DNA from: Microbacterium sp. 4R-513
Lineage (GTDB): Bacteria > Actinomycetota > Actinomycetes > Actinomycetales > Microbacteriaceae
Direction of reading: 5' to 3'
Length of the DNA stretch: 64,000 bases
Assembly (NCBI RefSeq): GCF_011046485.1
Contig: NZ_CP049256.1
Span: forward strand, 868,001-932,000
The position numbers and the translations under genes were made by a program. Of this stretch, positions 19,136 through 27,915 are shown piece after piece. The notes below the pieces were generated by a model, which saw only the letters and a program-made list of their open reading frames with translations, had not been told where the DNA came from and did no database searches. How positions within the stretch are numbered: position 1 is the first letter of the stretch; every line of letters starts with the position of its first letter.

Positions 19136-20170
19136 TCAGCCCGCCCCGCCGGAGCGGGGCGCCGCGGTGGACTCGCGGATCACGAACTCCGGCTCGACCC
19201 GCTGCCGGTGCGGGACGTCGCGCCGTTCGACCGCGTCGAGCACGGCCCGCATCGCCGCCTCGCCGAGCGCGGCGAAGTCCTGCCTCACCGTCGTGAGCGG
19301 CGGCAGGAAGTGTCGCGACTCCGGGCTGTCGTCGTAGCCCACGACGCTCATGTCGTCGGGCACCCGGATGCCGCGGGTCCAGAGCCCGTGCATGAGTCCG
19401 AGCGCCATCTGGTCGTTCGACGCGAAGACGGCGGTGACCTCGTCGATGAGGGGATGGCTCGCACCCACCTCGTAGCCGAAATCCGACGACCAGTCGCCGA
19501 CCAGCAGCTGCGCATCGAGTCCGCGCGCGTCCATCGCGCGCCGCCAGGCGCTCTCGCGCGCGAGCGCGTCGAGCCAGTCCAGCGGACCGGCGAGGTGGAG
19601 CACCGACCTGTGGCCCAGCTCGGCGAGGTGGTCGACGACCATCGCCGAGCCGGCGCCCTGATCGACGGCGACCGTGCGGACCGACGCGTCGCCGTCGTAG
19701 TCGCCGACCACGATCGTCGGCACGGGGACCGCCCGGCCGCTGAGCGTGCCGAGCGATGAGAGCCGCGGCGCGATCATGCAGATGGCGTCGACCTCGTGCT
19801 GAGCGAGCTCCGAGAGCGCCGTCGCAGCCGTCACCTGCTGGTGCCCCGAGATCGAGAAGGCCTCCACCGCGAAGCCGACCTCGCGAGCGGCGCGCTCGAT
19901 GGCCAGCAGGGTGTTCTTCGGACCGTAGTGCTCCGCGGCATCCACGATCACCCCGATCCGGCGGGACTGCCCGGACGCCAGCGCGCGGGCGGTGGAGCTG
20001 GGCTGATACCCGAGCTCGGCGATCGCCTGGAGCACGCGCTCGCGCGTGGCCTCCCGGATGTTCGTCTGCCCGTTGATGACCCGCGACACCGTCATGTGCG
20101 AGACACCCGCGCGCGCGGCGACGTCGTAGATGCTCGGGCGCCCACGAGCGCGGGTCGATTCGTCAGGCAC
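19136..20170 (-). CDS. LacI-family transcriptional regulator
   Basis: A 344-residue regulator. The N-terminal helix-turn-helix and hinge are clear: SIYDVAARAGVSHMTVSRVING and ELGYQPSSTARALASG. The periplasmic-binding-like sugar domain follows, with VFASNDQMALGLMHGL near residue 245. The GTG start at 20170 has AAAGGA 7 nt upstream. A LacI-type palindrome lies 46 bp upstream, indicating autoregulation. No sugar operon is adjacent, so its main targets lie elsewhere. It is convergent with the quinone reductase, with only 9 bp between stops. Confidence 0.9.
   Translation of the reverse strand: MPDESTRARGRPSIYDVAARAGVSHMTVSRVINGQTNIREATRERVLQAIAELGYQPSSTARALASGQSRRIGVIVDAAEHYGPKNTLLAIERAAREVGFAVEAFSISGHQQVTAATALSELAQHEVDAICMIAPRLSSLGTLSGRAVPVPTIVVGDYDGDASVRTVAVDQGAGSAMVVDHLAELGHRSVLHLAGPLDWLDALARESAWRRAMDARGLDAQLLVGDWSSDFGYEVGASHPLIDEVTAVFASNDQMALGLMHGLWTRGIRVPDDMSVVGYDDSPESRHFLPPLTTVRQDFAALGEAAMRAVLDAVERRDVPHRQRVEPEFVIRESTAAPRSGGAG
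19143..19160. terminator. Possible short terminator hairpin between convergent genes
   Basis: GCCCCGC and GCGGGGC form a 7-bp stem with loop CGGA. It lies just past the quinone reductase stop and inside the last codons of the LacI gene, so one hairpin may serve both transcripts. There is no T-tract. Confidence 0.35.
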
Positions 20171-20215
20171 GGGTCATTCCTTTGCGAGGGCGGGGCGGGA
20201 GTCCCGGCGCGAAAC

Positions 20216-20229
20216 CGGGAGCGCTCCCG
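20216..20229. promoter_or_regulatory. LacI-type operator upstream of the LacI gene
   Basis: CGGGAGCGCTCCCG is a perfect 14-bp palindrome with the central CG typical of LacI-family operators in actinobacteria (GGGAGCGCTCCC type). It lies 46 bp upstream of the regulator start, suggesting negative autoregulation. Confidence 0.65.
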
Positions 20230-20347
20230 AGCGTAGTTCGCAACGCATCGTTATCAGCATTTCTCACCCCAGGAAGGGGGAGTGTCAAGGGATGCGCCGA
20301 CCGACCTCGCGAACCGCCCGTGCCCGTGCACGCGGAGGAGCCGTGGT

Positions 20348-21130
20348 TCAGGGCACCTCGATCGAGATGTTCGCGCGCTCGTTGCCCGGCGTCGGAGCCA
20401 TCGACGCCCAGAAGTCCGACGCACGCATCCACGCCGGAAGACCCATCGGCAGGTCGCGGCTCGGGATCTCGGGCAGCTCGTCGGGCGTGAAGTCGCTGCC
20501 GTAGAGCACGAGCGGCTTCGCGACGTCCGGATGCTGGACGTTGGCGTGGAGGGCCTGCAGCGCGACGTTCCAGTTGTCGAGCAGCTCGGCGCGCGTGATG
20601 GGTCCCTGAGGCTTGTCGGCGGTCGGGTGCAGGGCCCGATGGTGGAACGCCGTCACCGTCTGCCCCACCGGCGTCGCCCTGAAGGCCGTCCACGCGGCGA
20701 ACGCAGGATTCCCGAAGGTGACGACGGCCTCGATCTTCCCCCCGGCGAACGCCGCCTCGAACCACTTGTTCCGGTAGGCCTCTATGTCGGGATCGCTCAG
20801 GTGCGGGAGGGCCATGTTCTGGTTGTAGATGCCGTAGAGGAAGGCGTTGATCATGAGGTACCGGCGCGTGAAGCCCAGCTTCTCGACGAAGCCCTGCACA
20901 CGCCGTCCCGCCTGTCCGGACAGGATCCGCCTCGTGACCGCCTCGGTCTGGGCGGGGTCCTGCCCGACCACGAGCAGCCGCGCCGACCCGTCCGCGCGAC
21001 CGCGGTAGAAGATGGGCCCCCATAGCGACCGGAACCCGTCGCTCCCCTTGAACACCGTGTCGTCGGGGTAGTTGCGGCACAGCGCCTTGAAGGCGCCCTT
21101 CGGCCCGCTGTCGAACGCATCCGTGATCAT
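20348..21130 (-). CDS. Uracil-DNA glycosylase superfamily protein
   Basis: A 260-residue protein with the UDG-superfamily layout: LLVVGQDPAQTEAVTRRIL near residues 55-72, YLMINAFLYGIYNQNMAL near 95-112, and VVTFGNPAFAAWTAF near 140. The last corresponds to the GNxA-type segment of the fold. The family removes uracil or other damaged bases; some members lack catalytic residues and act otherwise. The exact subfamily is uncertain because no classical GQDPYH or HPSP motif is present in full. The ATG at 21130 is used; an in-frame GTG four codons upstream is also possible. Confidence 0.72.
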   Translation of the reverse strand: MITDAFDSGPKGAFKALCRNYPDDTVFKGSDGFRSLWGPIFYRGRADGSARLLVVGQDPAQTEAVTRRILSGQAGRRVQGFVEKLGFTRRYLMINAFLYGIYNQNMALPHLSDPDIEAYRNKWFEAAFAGGKIEAVVTFGNPAFAAWTAFRATPVGQTVTAFHHRALHPTADKPQGPITRAELLDNWNVALQALHANVQHPDVAKPLVLYGSDFTPDELPEIPSRDLPMGLPAWMRASDFWASMAPTPGNERANISIEVP

Positions 21131-21223
21131 GGCGGCCCCCACTTCGTCGACCCCCAGGGCTTGGTCTAGTGGATGCCGGGGGCCGGCGCAAGACCGCCGG
21201 GCGCGGGACGAGAGGCCCCCGCC

Positions 21224-22402
21224 TCAGTCGTCCCCGGGATCTGTCTCTTCGCCGGACGGCTCCGGCTCCGGCTCCCCGGGATTCGGCGAGGCCAGGGCGC
21301 TCTTCAGCTCGGCGATCGCGTGCTCCAACGCCGCGATAGTCACGGCATCCACGGTTCCGGTCGGCGGAACGCCGAGCTCGGTCTGGAATGCCATGACCGC
21401 CTCGGTGAGGGCGGGGGTCCACACGCCGTCGACCGGTCCGTCCCAGAAGCCGACGAGCTTGAGGGTCTGCTGGACGGCTGCCGTGGTGGCGAGCGAGGCA
21501 TCGGCAGCAGCACCTCCAAGCGCGGCGAGGCGAGCCTGCAGAGCCTCGGCCGTCGCCTTGTCGACCGTCCCCGTCACGGGGAGACCGTTCGCGGCCTGCA
21601 GATCCTGGACCGCTTGCACCGTGAGCGGGCCGTAGATGCCATCGACCGGTCCCGTGTAGTAGCCGGCCGTCGCGAGATCCTGCTGGAGCGCCGACGTGTA
21701 GGCCCGGACGGATGCCTCGGCCTCCATCTGTCCCTCCTCCGACAGACACCCGGCATCCGCGAAGAGCCTCAGCCACGCCAGCTCGAGCGCGACGACCGCG
21801 CTGTTGAACTGCTCGGAGGCCTGATTCAGCGGCGTCTCGTCGGTGATCCCTGCCTGCGCGTCGGCGAACTGCTGCTCAGCCTGCTTCACCCGATCGACCG
21901 TCGCAGCCGGTGCGAGAGGCGTCGGGGTCGGCTGATCAGGCACAGCGGCATCCTCGCCGCCGTCGCCGGCGTCTTCGGTCTCTCCCGCTTCGGCCTTCGC
22001 GAGCGCTGCGCGCGCGGCATCCAGCTCCACCTGCGCATCCGACAGGGCCCGCTGCGCCTCGAGCGCCCCTTCTGCGCTGTCGAACGCGTCTTCCCGCGGT
22101 TGAGCGAGGTCCGCACCGGCGTCCCGCACCTCGCCCACGGTCGGGGCCGTCTCGACGATGACATCGCCGTAGCGGTCGAGCGCCATGATGTACGTCTTGC
22201 TCTCGTCGCAGAACTCCGCGGACGCGGCGGTGAGGTCGGCCTGTGCCTCGGCGACCGCCTTCTCCTTCGACGACACGCGGGCTTTGGCGACGTCGACGCT
22301 GCTGACGCTGCCGGCGCAGCCGGCGAGCGAGACGGCTCCGATGACGAACCCGAGGGCCGTGACCATGAGAAGGCGTGGAGCGCGCGTGCGGGGCATCTTC
22401 AT
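21224..22402 (-). CDS. Lipoprotein with two C-terminal peptidoglycan-binding domains
   Basis: A 392-residue exported lipoprotein. The signal ends in SLAGC (lipidated Cys near residue 29). Residues 35-130 and 180-230 are helical and likely coiled-coil (KAVAEAQADLTAASAE, RALSDAQVELDAARAALAKA), split by an acidic Pro/Thr-rich linker. Two PG_binding_1 repeats follow: DLATAGYYTGPVDGIYGPLT and TLKLVGFWDGPVDGVWTPAL, each ending in a TGTVDxxT segment. It would link membrane to cell wall. The start at 22402 has GGGAGG at a good distance. The C-terminus is an acidic Pro-rich tail. Confidence 0.85.
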   Translation of the reverse strand: MKMPRTRAPRLLMVTALGFVIGAVSLAGCAGSVSSVDVAKARVSSKEKAVAEAQADLTAASAEFCDESKTYIMALDRYGDVIVETAPTVGEVRDAGADLAQPREDAFDSAEGALEAQRALSDAQVELDAARAALAKAEAGETEDAGDGGEDAAVPDQPTPTPLAPAATVDRVKQAEQQFADAQAGITDETPLNQASEQFNSAVVALELAWLRLFADAGCLSEEGQMEAEASVRAYTSALQQDLATAGYYTGPVDGIYGPLTVQAVQDLQAANGLPVTGTVDKATAEALQARLAALGGAAADASLATTAAVQQTLKLVGFWDGPVDGVWTPALTEAVMAFQTELGVPPTGTVDAVTIAALEHAIAELKSALASPNPGEPEPEPSGEETDPGDD

Positions 22403-22556
22403 GAGCGGACCTCCCGATCGATGGCCAGGACCTTCGCCGATGATGACAGCACGCACGGCGCGTGCCGGGGCCGCCTCATCCGAATCGGCTGACCTCCGCG
22501 CGAGACGGCCGGAGGTCGCCAGTCGCTCCCCCCTCGCGGGAGACGAACCGACGATC

Positions 22557-22562
22557 TAGGTT
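22557..22562 (+). promoter_or_regulatory. -10 element of a leaderless promoter (aldo/keto reductase)
   Basis: TAGGTT ends 6 nt before the ATG at 22569, and there is no Shine-Dalgarno between them. Confidence 0.5.
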
Positions 22563-22568
22563 CGAGAC

Positions 22569-23426
22569 ATGACGACGAGCGTCGAACTCTCGAACGGGCT
22601 CGGGATGCCGCAGATCGGCCTGGGCGTCTACCTGGTGTCGGACGTCACGGTGTGCGAGGCGAGCGTCAGGACGGCCTTGCAGACGGGTTACCGGCTCATC
22701 GACACGGCATTCGCGTATCGCAACGAGGCCGCCGTCGGACGCGGCATCCGCTCGTCCGGCGTGCCCCGCGACGAGATCTTCCTCACGACGAAGCTGTGGC
22801 CGTCGGACTACGCCTACGAGAAGGCCGAGGCGGCGATCGGCGGCGCTCTCGAGCGGCTCGACTGCGGGCCGATCGACCTGCTGCTGCTCCACCAGCCGGT
22901 CGGCGACGTCCAGGGCGCGTGGCACGCGATGGAGGAGGCGGTCGACAACGGCGTCGTCCGCTCGATCGGCGTCAGCAACTTCACCGTCGACGACCTCGAG
23001 AAGCTGCTGCCGGAGGCGCGCATCGCGCCGGTCGTGGATCAGGTCGAGCTGCACCCCCACTGGCAGCAGCCGGAGCTGCTCCCCTACCTCGCCGAGAAGG
23101 GGATCGTCGCCGAGGCTTGGTATCCCATCGGCCACGGGTCGAAGAAGCTCGTCGACGAGCCGCCGATCGTCTCGGCGGCGCGCGCGCACGGCAAGTCGGC
23201 CGTGCAGGTGATCCTGCGCTGGCACGTGCAGCGGAGATTCGTCGCCATCCCGAAGTCGACGAACCCTGCCCATATCGCCGCGAACCTCGATGTCTTCGAC
23301 TTCCAGCTCACGCCCGGCGAGATGGCGGACATCGACGCCCTCGGGAAGGACCGCCCGATGTTCCGGATGCCTCGCTGGCTGATGTCGGCCGTCCTGCCTC
23401 TGGCGCGCCCGCGTCCCCGGCCGTAG
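22569..23426 (+). CDS. Aldo/keto reductase
   Basis: A 285-residue NADPH-dependent aldo/keto reductase of the 2,5-diketo-gluconate reductase-like group. The catalytic tetrad is complete: D45 and Y50 (LIDTAFAYRNE), K75 (LTTKLWPSD) and H108 (LLLHQP). The cofactor-binding end has FVAIPKSTNPAHIAANL. It reduces aldehydes or ketones; the substrate cannot be named. The last 20 residues are unusually Pro/Arg-rich. The gene appears leaderless and is followed 74 nt later by the phosphatase gene. Confidence 0.93.
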   Translation: MTTSVELSNGLGMPQIGLGVYLVSDVTVCEASVRTALQTGYRLIDTAFAYRNEAAVGRGIRSSGVPRDEIFLTTKLWPSDYAYEKAEAAIGGALERLDCGPIDLLLLHQPVGDVQGAWHAMEEAVDNGVVRSIGVSNFTVDDLEKLLPEARIAPVVDQVELHPHWQQPELLPYLAEKGIVAEAWYPIGHGSKKLVDEPPIVSAARAHGKSAVQVILRWHVQRRFVAIPKSTNPAHIAANLDVFDFQLTPGEMADIDALGKDRPMFRMPRWLMSAVLPLARPRPRP

Positions 23427-23488
23427 CGCCGCTCCTTCGGGCACTCGGCGGGGCTTGTCAACCCGTGGGCGCCGTCCCGCCGCCGACC

Positions 23489-23494
23489 TAGCCT
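23489..23494 (+). promoter_or_regulatory. -10 element of a leaderless promoter (histidine phosphatase)
   Basis: TAGCCT is followed by 6 nt and the ATG at 23501, with no ribosome-binding site. Confidence 0.5.
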
Positions 23495-23500
23495 GAGACC

Positions 23501-24232
23501 ATGGCGGTGACGGACCTGTGGCTCGTGCGGCACGGAGAGAGCGTCGCGAACATCGCGGCGACTCGCGCTGAGCGCGAGGGGCTCGAGCGGATCCCCATCG
23601 ACATCCGCGACGCCGACGTGCCCCTGTCGCCGACGGGGCGCGAGCAGGCGCAGGCCTTAAGCACGTGGTGGGCGGCGAACCGGGATGCGGTCGACGTCTG
23701 CTGGGTGTCGCCGTATCGCCGGGCCCGCGAGACCCTCGCGATCGCCCGCGGCGACGATGACGACCATGCAGCGGCGATCGTGGACGAACGCCTGCGCGAC
23801 CGTGAGCTCGGCATCCTGGACCTGCTCACCCGGCGGGGCGTCGAGCACCTGCATCCCGAAGAGGCGGACCGCCGCCGCCACCTCGGCAAGTTCTACCACC
23901 GGCCGCCCGGCGGCGAGTCGTGGGCGGATGTCGCGCTGCGCCTGCGCTCGTTCCTGCGCGACGAGCTGCCCCGGTGCGAGGGCGGCGGCCTGATCGTGGC
24001 GCACGACGCCGTCGTGATGATCCTGCTCTACCTGCTCCTGCCGCTCGAAGAGGCCGAGCTGCTCGACTTCGCGGCCTCCCACACGGTGCTCAACGCATCG
24101 GTCACCCAGCTCACCCGCGACGACGAGAGCGGGGGCTGGCGGCTCGCCGAGTTCGCGGGCGTCGGCCATCTGCAGGTCGAGGGCGCTCCGGTGACCGTCC
24201 ACCCGGGGAACCCGGATGTCGAACCCGAGTGA
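23501..24232 (+). CDS. Histidine phosphatase (phosphoglycerate mutase-like) family protein
   Basis: A 243-residue enzyme with LVRHGESVAN at residues 7-16, where H10 is the phosphorylated nucleophile. The second catalytic His lies in GLIVAHDAVVMILLYLLL near residue 167. The ERL-type segment (DERLRDRELGILD) is present. Members are phosphatases for sugars, nucleotides or proteins. The C-terminal ~40 residues extend beyond the minimal fold. The gene overlaps the next by 17 nt, so it is cotranscribed with NnrD and a hydrolase. Confidence 0.9.
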   Translation: MAVTDLWLVRHGESVANIAATRAEREGLERIPIDIRDADVPLSPTGREQAQALSTWWAANRDAVDVCWVSPYRRARETLAIARGDDDDHAAAIVDERLRDRELGILDLLTRRGVEHLHPEEADRRRHLGKFYHRPPGGESWADVALRLRSFLRDELPRCEGGGLIVAHDAVVMILLYLLLPLEEAELLDFAASHTVLNASVTQLTRDDESGGWRLAEFAGVGHLQVEGAPVTVHPGNPDVEPE

Positions 24233-25067
24233 GATCACCGTCACGCCGGAGCTTCTCCGCGCGTGGGGGCTTCCCGATCCCGGCGACTCGAAGAAGTCCC
24301 GGGGCCACGTCGTCGTCGTCGGGGGCTCGCGGCGCTCGCCCGGAGCGGTGTTCCTGGCCGGCGAGGCGGCGCTCCGCGTCGGCGCGGGGCGGCTGGCCGT
24401 GGTCGTGCCCGCATCGGTCGATGCACAGCTCAGCGTCGTGATGCCGGAGGCCGCCGTCCACTCCCTCCCCGAGGACGCGGACGAGCCCCTCGGCGACGGA
24501 CCGCGGCGCACGATCGAGTCCGCCGAGGCGGTCCTCGTCGGACCCGGGTTCGACGACCCGGACGAGACACGGGCGACCCTCCTCGCCGTGTCCCGGCTCG
24601 AGGTGCGCTGTCTCGTGCTGGACGCCTATGCCCTCGGCATCCTCCCCCGCGTCGACCGCACCGCGCTGCCGCGCGACCTCGTCCTCAATCCGAATCACGA
24701 GGAGGCGGCGATCCTCCTCGACCGCGACCCCGACGACGGCGAGGTCGATCTCGTCGAGATCGCCCGCCGGTACGACGCCGTCGTCAACTGCTACGGCCAC
24801 GTCGTCGCGCCGACCGGCGAAGCGTGGGATGTTCCCGGGGGAGGGCCGGGCCTCGGCACCTCCGGCAGCGGGGATGTGCTGGCGGGTGCGATCACCGGTT
24901 TCGCCGCCCGCGGCATCGCGCCCGCACAGGCGGCCGTGTGGGGAGCCTGGGCGCACGCTCGGGCGGGCGATCTGCTCACCGAAGACGTGGGCATCGGGTT
25001 CCTCGCGCGCGACATCCCCTTGCAGCTGACTCGCGCCCTCCGCGACCTCATGCGAGCGGAGGCCTGA
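24216..25067 (+). CDS. nnrD: ADP/ATP-dependent NAD(P)H-hydrate dehydratase
   Basis: A 283-residue carbohydrate-kinase-fold enzyme that repairs hydrated NADH or NADPH. Family marks are RGHVVVVGGSRRSPGAVFLAGEAALRVGAG at residues 30-58, NPNHEEAA near 163, and the GLGTSGSGDVLAGAITG phosphate/catalytic loop near 210-226. The epimerase domain (NnrE) that is fused to it in many bacteria is absent, so this is the stand-alone dehydratase. It begins inside the end of the phosphatase gene and is followed 4 nt later by a hydrolase. Confidence 0.9.
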   Translation: MSNPSEITVTPELLRAWGLPDPGDSKKSRGHVVVVGGSRRSPGAVFLAGEAALRVGAGRLAVVVPASVDAQLSVVMPEAAVHSLPEDADEPLGDGPRRTIESAEAVLVGPGFDDPDETRATLLAVSRLEVRCLVLDAYALGILPRVDRTALPRDLVLNPNHEEAAILLDRDPDDGEVDLVEIARRYDAVVNCYGHVVAPTGEAWDVPGGGPGLGTSGSGDVLAGAITGFAARGIAPAQAAVWGAWAHARAGDLLTEDVGIGFLARDIPLQLTRALRDLMRAEA

Positions 25068-25071
25068 ACCC

Positions 25072-25836
25072 GTGACGACCTCGCAGACGCGCCTGGACAT
25101 CGGCCGCCTCGCCTTCCGGGTGCTGGCGAGCCCGGGACCGTCCGGCAGCGAGCGGCCGCCCTTCGTGCTGGTCCACGGGATCGGGATGTCGCACCGCTAC
25201 CTCTCGAAGCTGCACGACCTGCTCGCCGCCGAGGGCCCGGTGTACTCGATCGATCTCCCCGGGTTCGGCGGCCTGCCCAAGCCCGGCCACGACGTCGACG
25301 TCTTCCAGATGGCGACGGCTCTGGGCGAGGTCATCGCCTCGCTCGACGTCGTGCCGGTCGTGCTGGTCGGGCAGTCCATGGGCTGCCAGTGGGTCGTTGA
25401 GGCGGGTGCCCAGAGACCGGACCTCGTGTCCCACGTCGTGGCGATCGGGCCCGTCGTCGACGAGTCGCACCGCACGGCCGTCGCGCAGACCGTGGCACTC
25501 GCGATCGACTCGCTCGGTGAGCCGCCCAACGTCAATGCGCTCGTCCTCACCGACTACATCCGCTGCGGCGTGCCGTGGTACCTCGCGCAACTGCGGCACA
25601 TGCTGGCCTATCCGATCGAGGACCGCGTCACCGCCCTGACGATGCCGCTCCTGCTCGTGCGGGGTGGCAGGGATCCCATCGCCGGCCAGGAGTGGTGCCG
25701 CCGGCTGCGCGACCGCGCGAGCAGCGCGCGGCTCGTCGTGATCCCGGGGCACTTCCACAATGCGCAGCAGTCGGCACCCCGCGCGATGGCGTCCGCGATC
25801 GAGGCGCACACGCTCGAGGTCAGCGCGCGATCCTGA
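25072..25836 (+). CDS. Alpha/beta hydrolase
   Basis: A 254-residue alpha/beta hydrolase. The HG oxyanion segment is VLVHGIGMSHRY, the nucleophile elbow is VGQSMGCQW near residue 105, and the catalytic His is in IPGHFHNAQQSA near residue 226. The acid is probably D in VRGGRDPIAGQ near 200. It has no signal peptide. The GTG start lies 4 nt after nnrD. The substrate cannot be deduced; ester or C-C hydrolysis is possible. Confidence 0.88.
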   Translation: MTTSQTRLDIGRLAFRVLASPGPSGSERPPFVLVHGIGMSHRYLSKLHDLLAAEGPVYSIDLPGFGGLPKPGHDVDVFQMATALGEVIASLDVVPVVLVGQSMGCQWVVEAGAQRPDLVSHVVAIGPVVDESHRTAVAQTVALAIDSLGEPPNVNALVLTDYIRCGVPWYLAQLRHMLAYPIEDRVTALTMPLLLVRGGRDPIAGQEWCRRLRDRASSARLVVIPGHFHNAQQSAPRAMASAIEAHTLEVSARS

Positions 25837-25842
25837 CCCCGG

Positions 25843-27882
25843 TCACCACCACGAGCGGCCGCGGAGAATGTCTCCGAAGTCCTCCGGCGTGCCGCGGCCC
25901 GTGTGGCGCGAACCGAGGTAGCTGTCCACGACGGCGCGGCCCAGGTCGTCGAGTTCCGGGGCGACTACCTGCCCGCCGGCGCGGCGCGCGAGGGCGTCGA
26001 TGAAGCGGGCGAGCCCCGGGTCGTCTCCGAGCCGGAAGAACGTCGTCTGGGCACCCAGCCGCTGCACGGTGTCGAGCTCGCGCACCGTCGCGGCGACCGT
26101 GCGCGGGTCGGGCGGGTAGGCGAAGACGACATGCCCGTCCGCTTCGAGGTGCGACGTCGGCTCGCCGTCGGTGACGACCAGCAGCACCGGCTGGGCGACC
26201 GGGTTGCGGCGAAAGTGCCGCTGCGCGAGCAGCAGGGCGTGGTGGAGATTCGTGCCCTTGTCCCACACGGCGTCCTTCGCGGTGAGCTGCTCGATGTCCA
26301 TCACCTCGGCGTAGCGGGCGAAGGCGATCAGCTGCAGGCTGTCTCCGCGGAACCGGGTCGAGATCAGGTGGTGGAGCGCGAGCGCCGTCCGCTTCATCGG
26401 CACCCAGCGGCCGTCCATCGCCATCGAGAACGACGTGTCGACGAGGAGCGCCACGGCGGCCTGGGTGCGCTCCTCGGTCTCGACGACCTCGACGTCGCTC
26501 GTCTCGAGACGCACGCCGGCAGAGGCGTCGCCGCCGTCGGCCACCGTGCGGAGCACGGCGTTGGAGACTGTGCGCGGGATGTCCCACGGCTCCGTGTCGC
26601 CGAAAGCCCATTCCCGCGTCGCACCGGTGCGATCGCCGGCCGCTCCGGCGTTGCGGGTCTCGCGGCGCCCGAGCCGACCGGACTGCCGCGTCGCAATGTC
26701 GCGGAGGAGCGCCCGCCCGAGCTGCCGCATGGCCCGCGGGGTCAGCCGCAGCGCTCCGTCGGAGGCTCGCTGCAGCATCCCGGTGTCCTTCAGCTCCTGC
26801 TCGAGGTCCCGGAGCGTCCGCGCGCTGACGGCGGCATCCTCGCCGATGAGACGTTCGAGGGCGTCGAGGTCGATGTCGTCCATGCGGGCGCCCGGGTACA
26901 TCTGGCCGAGCTGATCGGTGAGCGAGTCGAGGTCGGAGAGATCCTGCATGACGCCGGTCGCCTCGCCCAGGCCGGTCGGCTCGTCTCCCGAGAAGGATGC
27001 CGAGCCCGTCCAGTCCTCGCCGGGCCGGAGCGAGCGCAGGTTGTCGTCGAGCCGCGAGAGGGACTGCACGAGGTCCGGCGAGCCGAAGGCCTGCGCGGCC
27101 AGGTTCAGGAGCTCGTCGCGCTGCTCGGGGGTCATCGAGTTGAGCATGCGCTGCGCCGCCGCTGAGCGCTCCGCCAGGGCGTCCATCAGCTCGTCGAGGT
27201 TCTGCGGGTTCTCGGGGAACTGATCCCCGTGCTTGCGCATGAACTCGTCGAAGTCCTCCTGCGTGTCCTCGCCGAGGCGGCGCTTCTCGAGCAGGTCGTT
27301 GAGGTCGTTGAGCATGTCGCGGATGGCCTGGCGATCGGCATCCGTCGCATTCTCGAGGGCGTTCTTCATGCCCGCGAACCGCTGATCGAGCAGCTCACGG
27401 CCGAGCAGCTCGCGGATGCGGTCGTAGTCGGCGCGCGCCGCGGGACTCTGCCAGTCGTAGTCGGCGAGGTCGTTGACAGCCGCCGCCGTGCTCGGCGGCA
27501 GGTTCTCGAGGCGCATCTCGGCGAACGCGCGGGCGTCGTCGTCGAGGTCGACGTCACGCACGAGATGCTTGCGCTCCTCGAGCACAGCGTGATCGAGCAG
27601 CTTTCGGATCTCCTCCAGCGTTCCGTCGAGCCGGTGCCGCCGGAGCAGCTCCGCGCGACGCTCGCGCACGCGCCGGGCGAGGTCGTCGAGTCCTTCCCGG
27701 TCGCGCTCGCCGCGCCGCAGATACTCCCGCATCGCCCGCTCGGCCGACGTGCCCGACATGACGTCCTGCCCGATGGCCTCCAGCGCCGCCTGCACCGCCA
27801 CCGGCGGCGCGAGCGGATCGCCCCCCGCGTAGCGGCCGTACCGCGACGTGTGGGCGGGCGAGCGGTGGAAGCTCCGGACCAT
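25843..27882 (-). CDS. VWA-domain protein, partner of the AAA+ ATPase (ChlD/CoxE-like)
   Basis: A 679-residue protein with a long helical N-terminal region (about 1-450, rich in Arg, Asp, Glu and Leu) and a C-terminal von Willebrand A domain. The MIDAS motif DTSFS lies near residue 485 (AVALLVDTSFSMAMDG), with the metal-site threonine in KGTNLHHALLLAQ and VTDGEPTSH further on. It pairs with the MoxR/ChlI-type ATPase 33 bp upstream on the same strand. Such pairs work as chaperone-like machines that insert metals or activate enzymes. The client is unknown. A good ribosome-binding site (GGAAGG) precedes the ATG. Confidence 0.85.
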   Translation of the reverse strand: MVRSFHRSPAHTSRYGRYAGGDPLAPPVAVQAALEAIGQDVMSGTSAERAMREYLRRGERDREGLDDLARRVRERRAELLRRHRLDGTLEEIRKLLDHAVLEERKHLVRDVDLDDDARAFAEMRLENLPPSTAAAVNDLADYDWQSPAARADYDRIRELLGRELLDQRFAGMKNALENATDADRQAIRDMLNDLNDLLEKRRLGEDTQEDFDEFMRKHGDQFPENPQNLDELMDALAERSAAAQRMLNSMTPEQRDELLNLAAQAFGSPDLVQSLSRLDDNLRSLRPGEDWTGSASFSGDEPTGLGEATGVMQDLSDLDSLTDQLGQMYPGARMDDIDLDALERLIGEDAAVSARTLRDLEQELKDTGMLQRASDGALRLTPRAMRQLGRALLRDIATRQSGRLGRRETRNAGAAGDRTGATREWAFGDTEPWDIPRTVSNAVLRTVADGGDASAGVRLETSDVEVVETEERTQAAVALLVDTSFSMAMDGRWVPMKRTALALHHLISTRFRGDSLQLIAFARYAEVMDIEQLTAKDAVWDKGTNLHHALLLAQRHFRRNPVAQPVLLVVTDGEPTSHLEADGHVVFAYPPDPRTVAATVRELDTVQRLGAQTTFFRLGDDPGLARFIDALARRAGGQVVAPELDDLGRAVVDSYLGSRHTGRGTPEDFGDILRGRSWW

Positions 27883-27915
27883 CAGCGGAGCCTTCCCCGA
27901 TGCACCGGCCGCGAC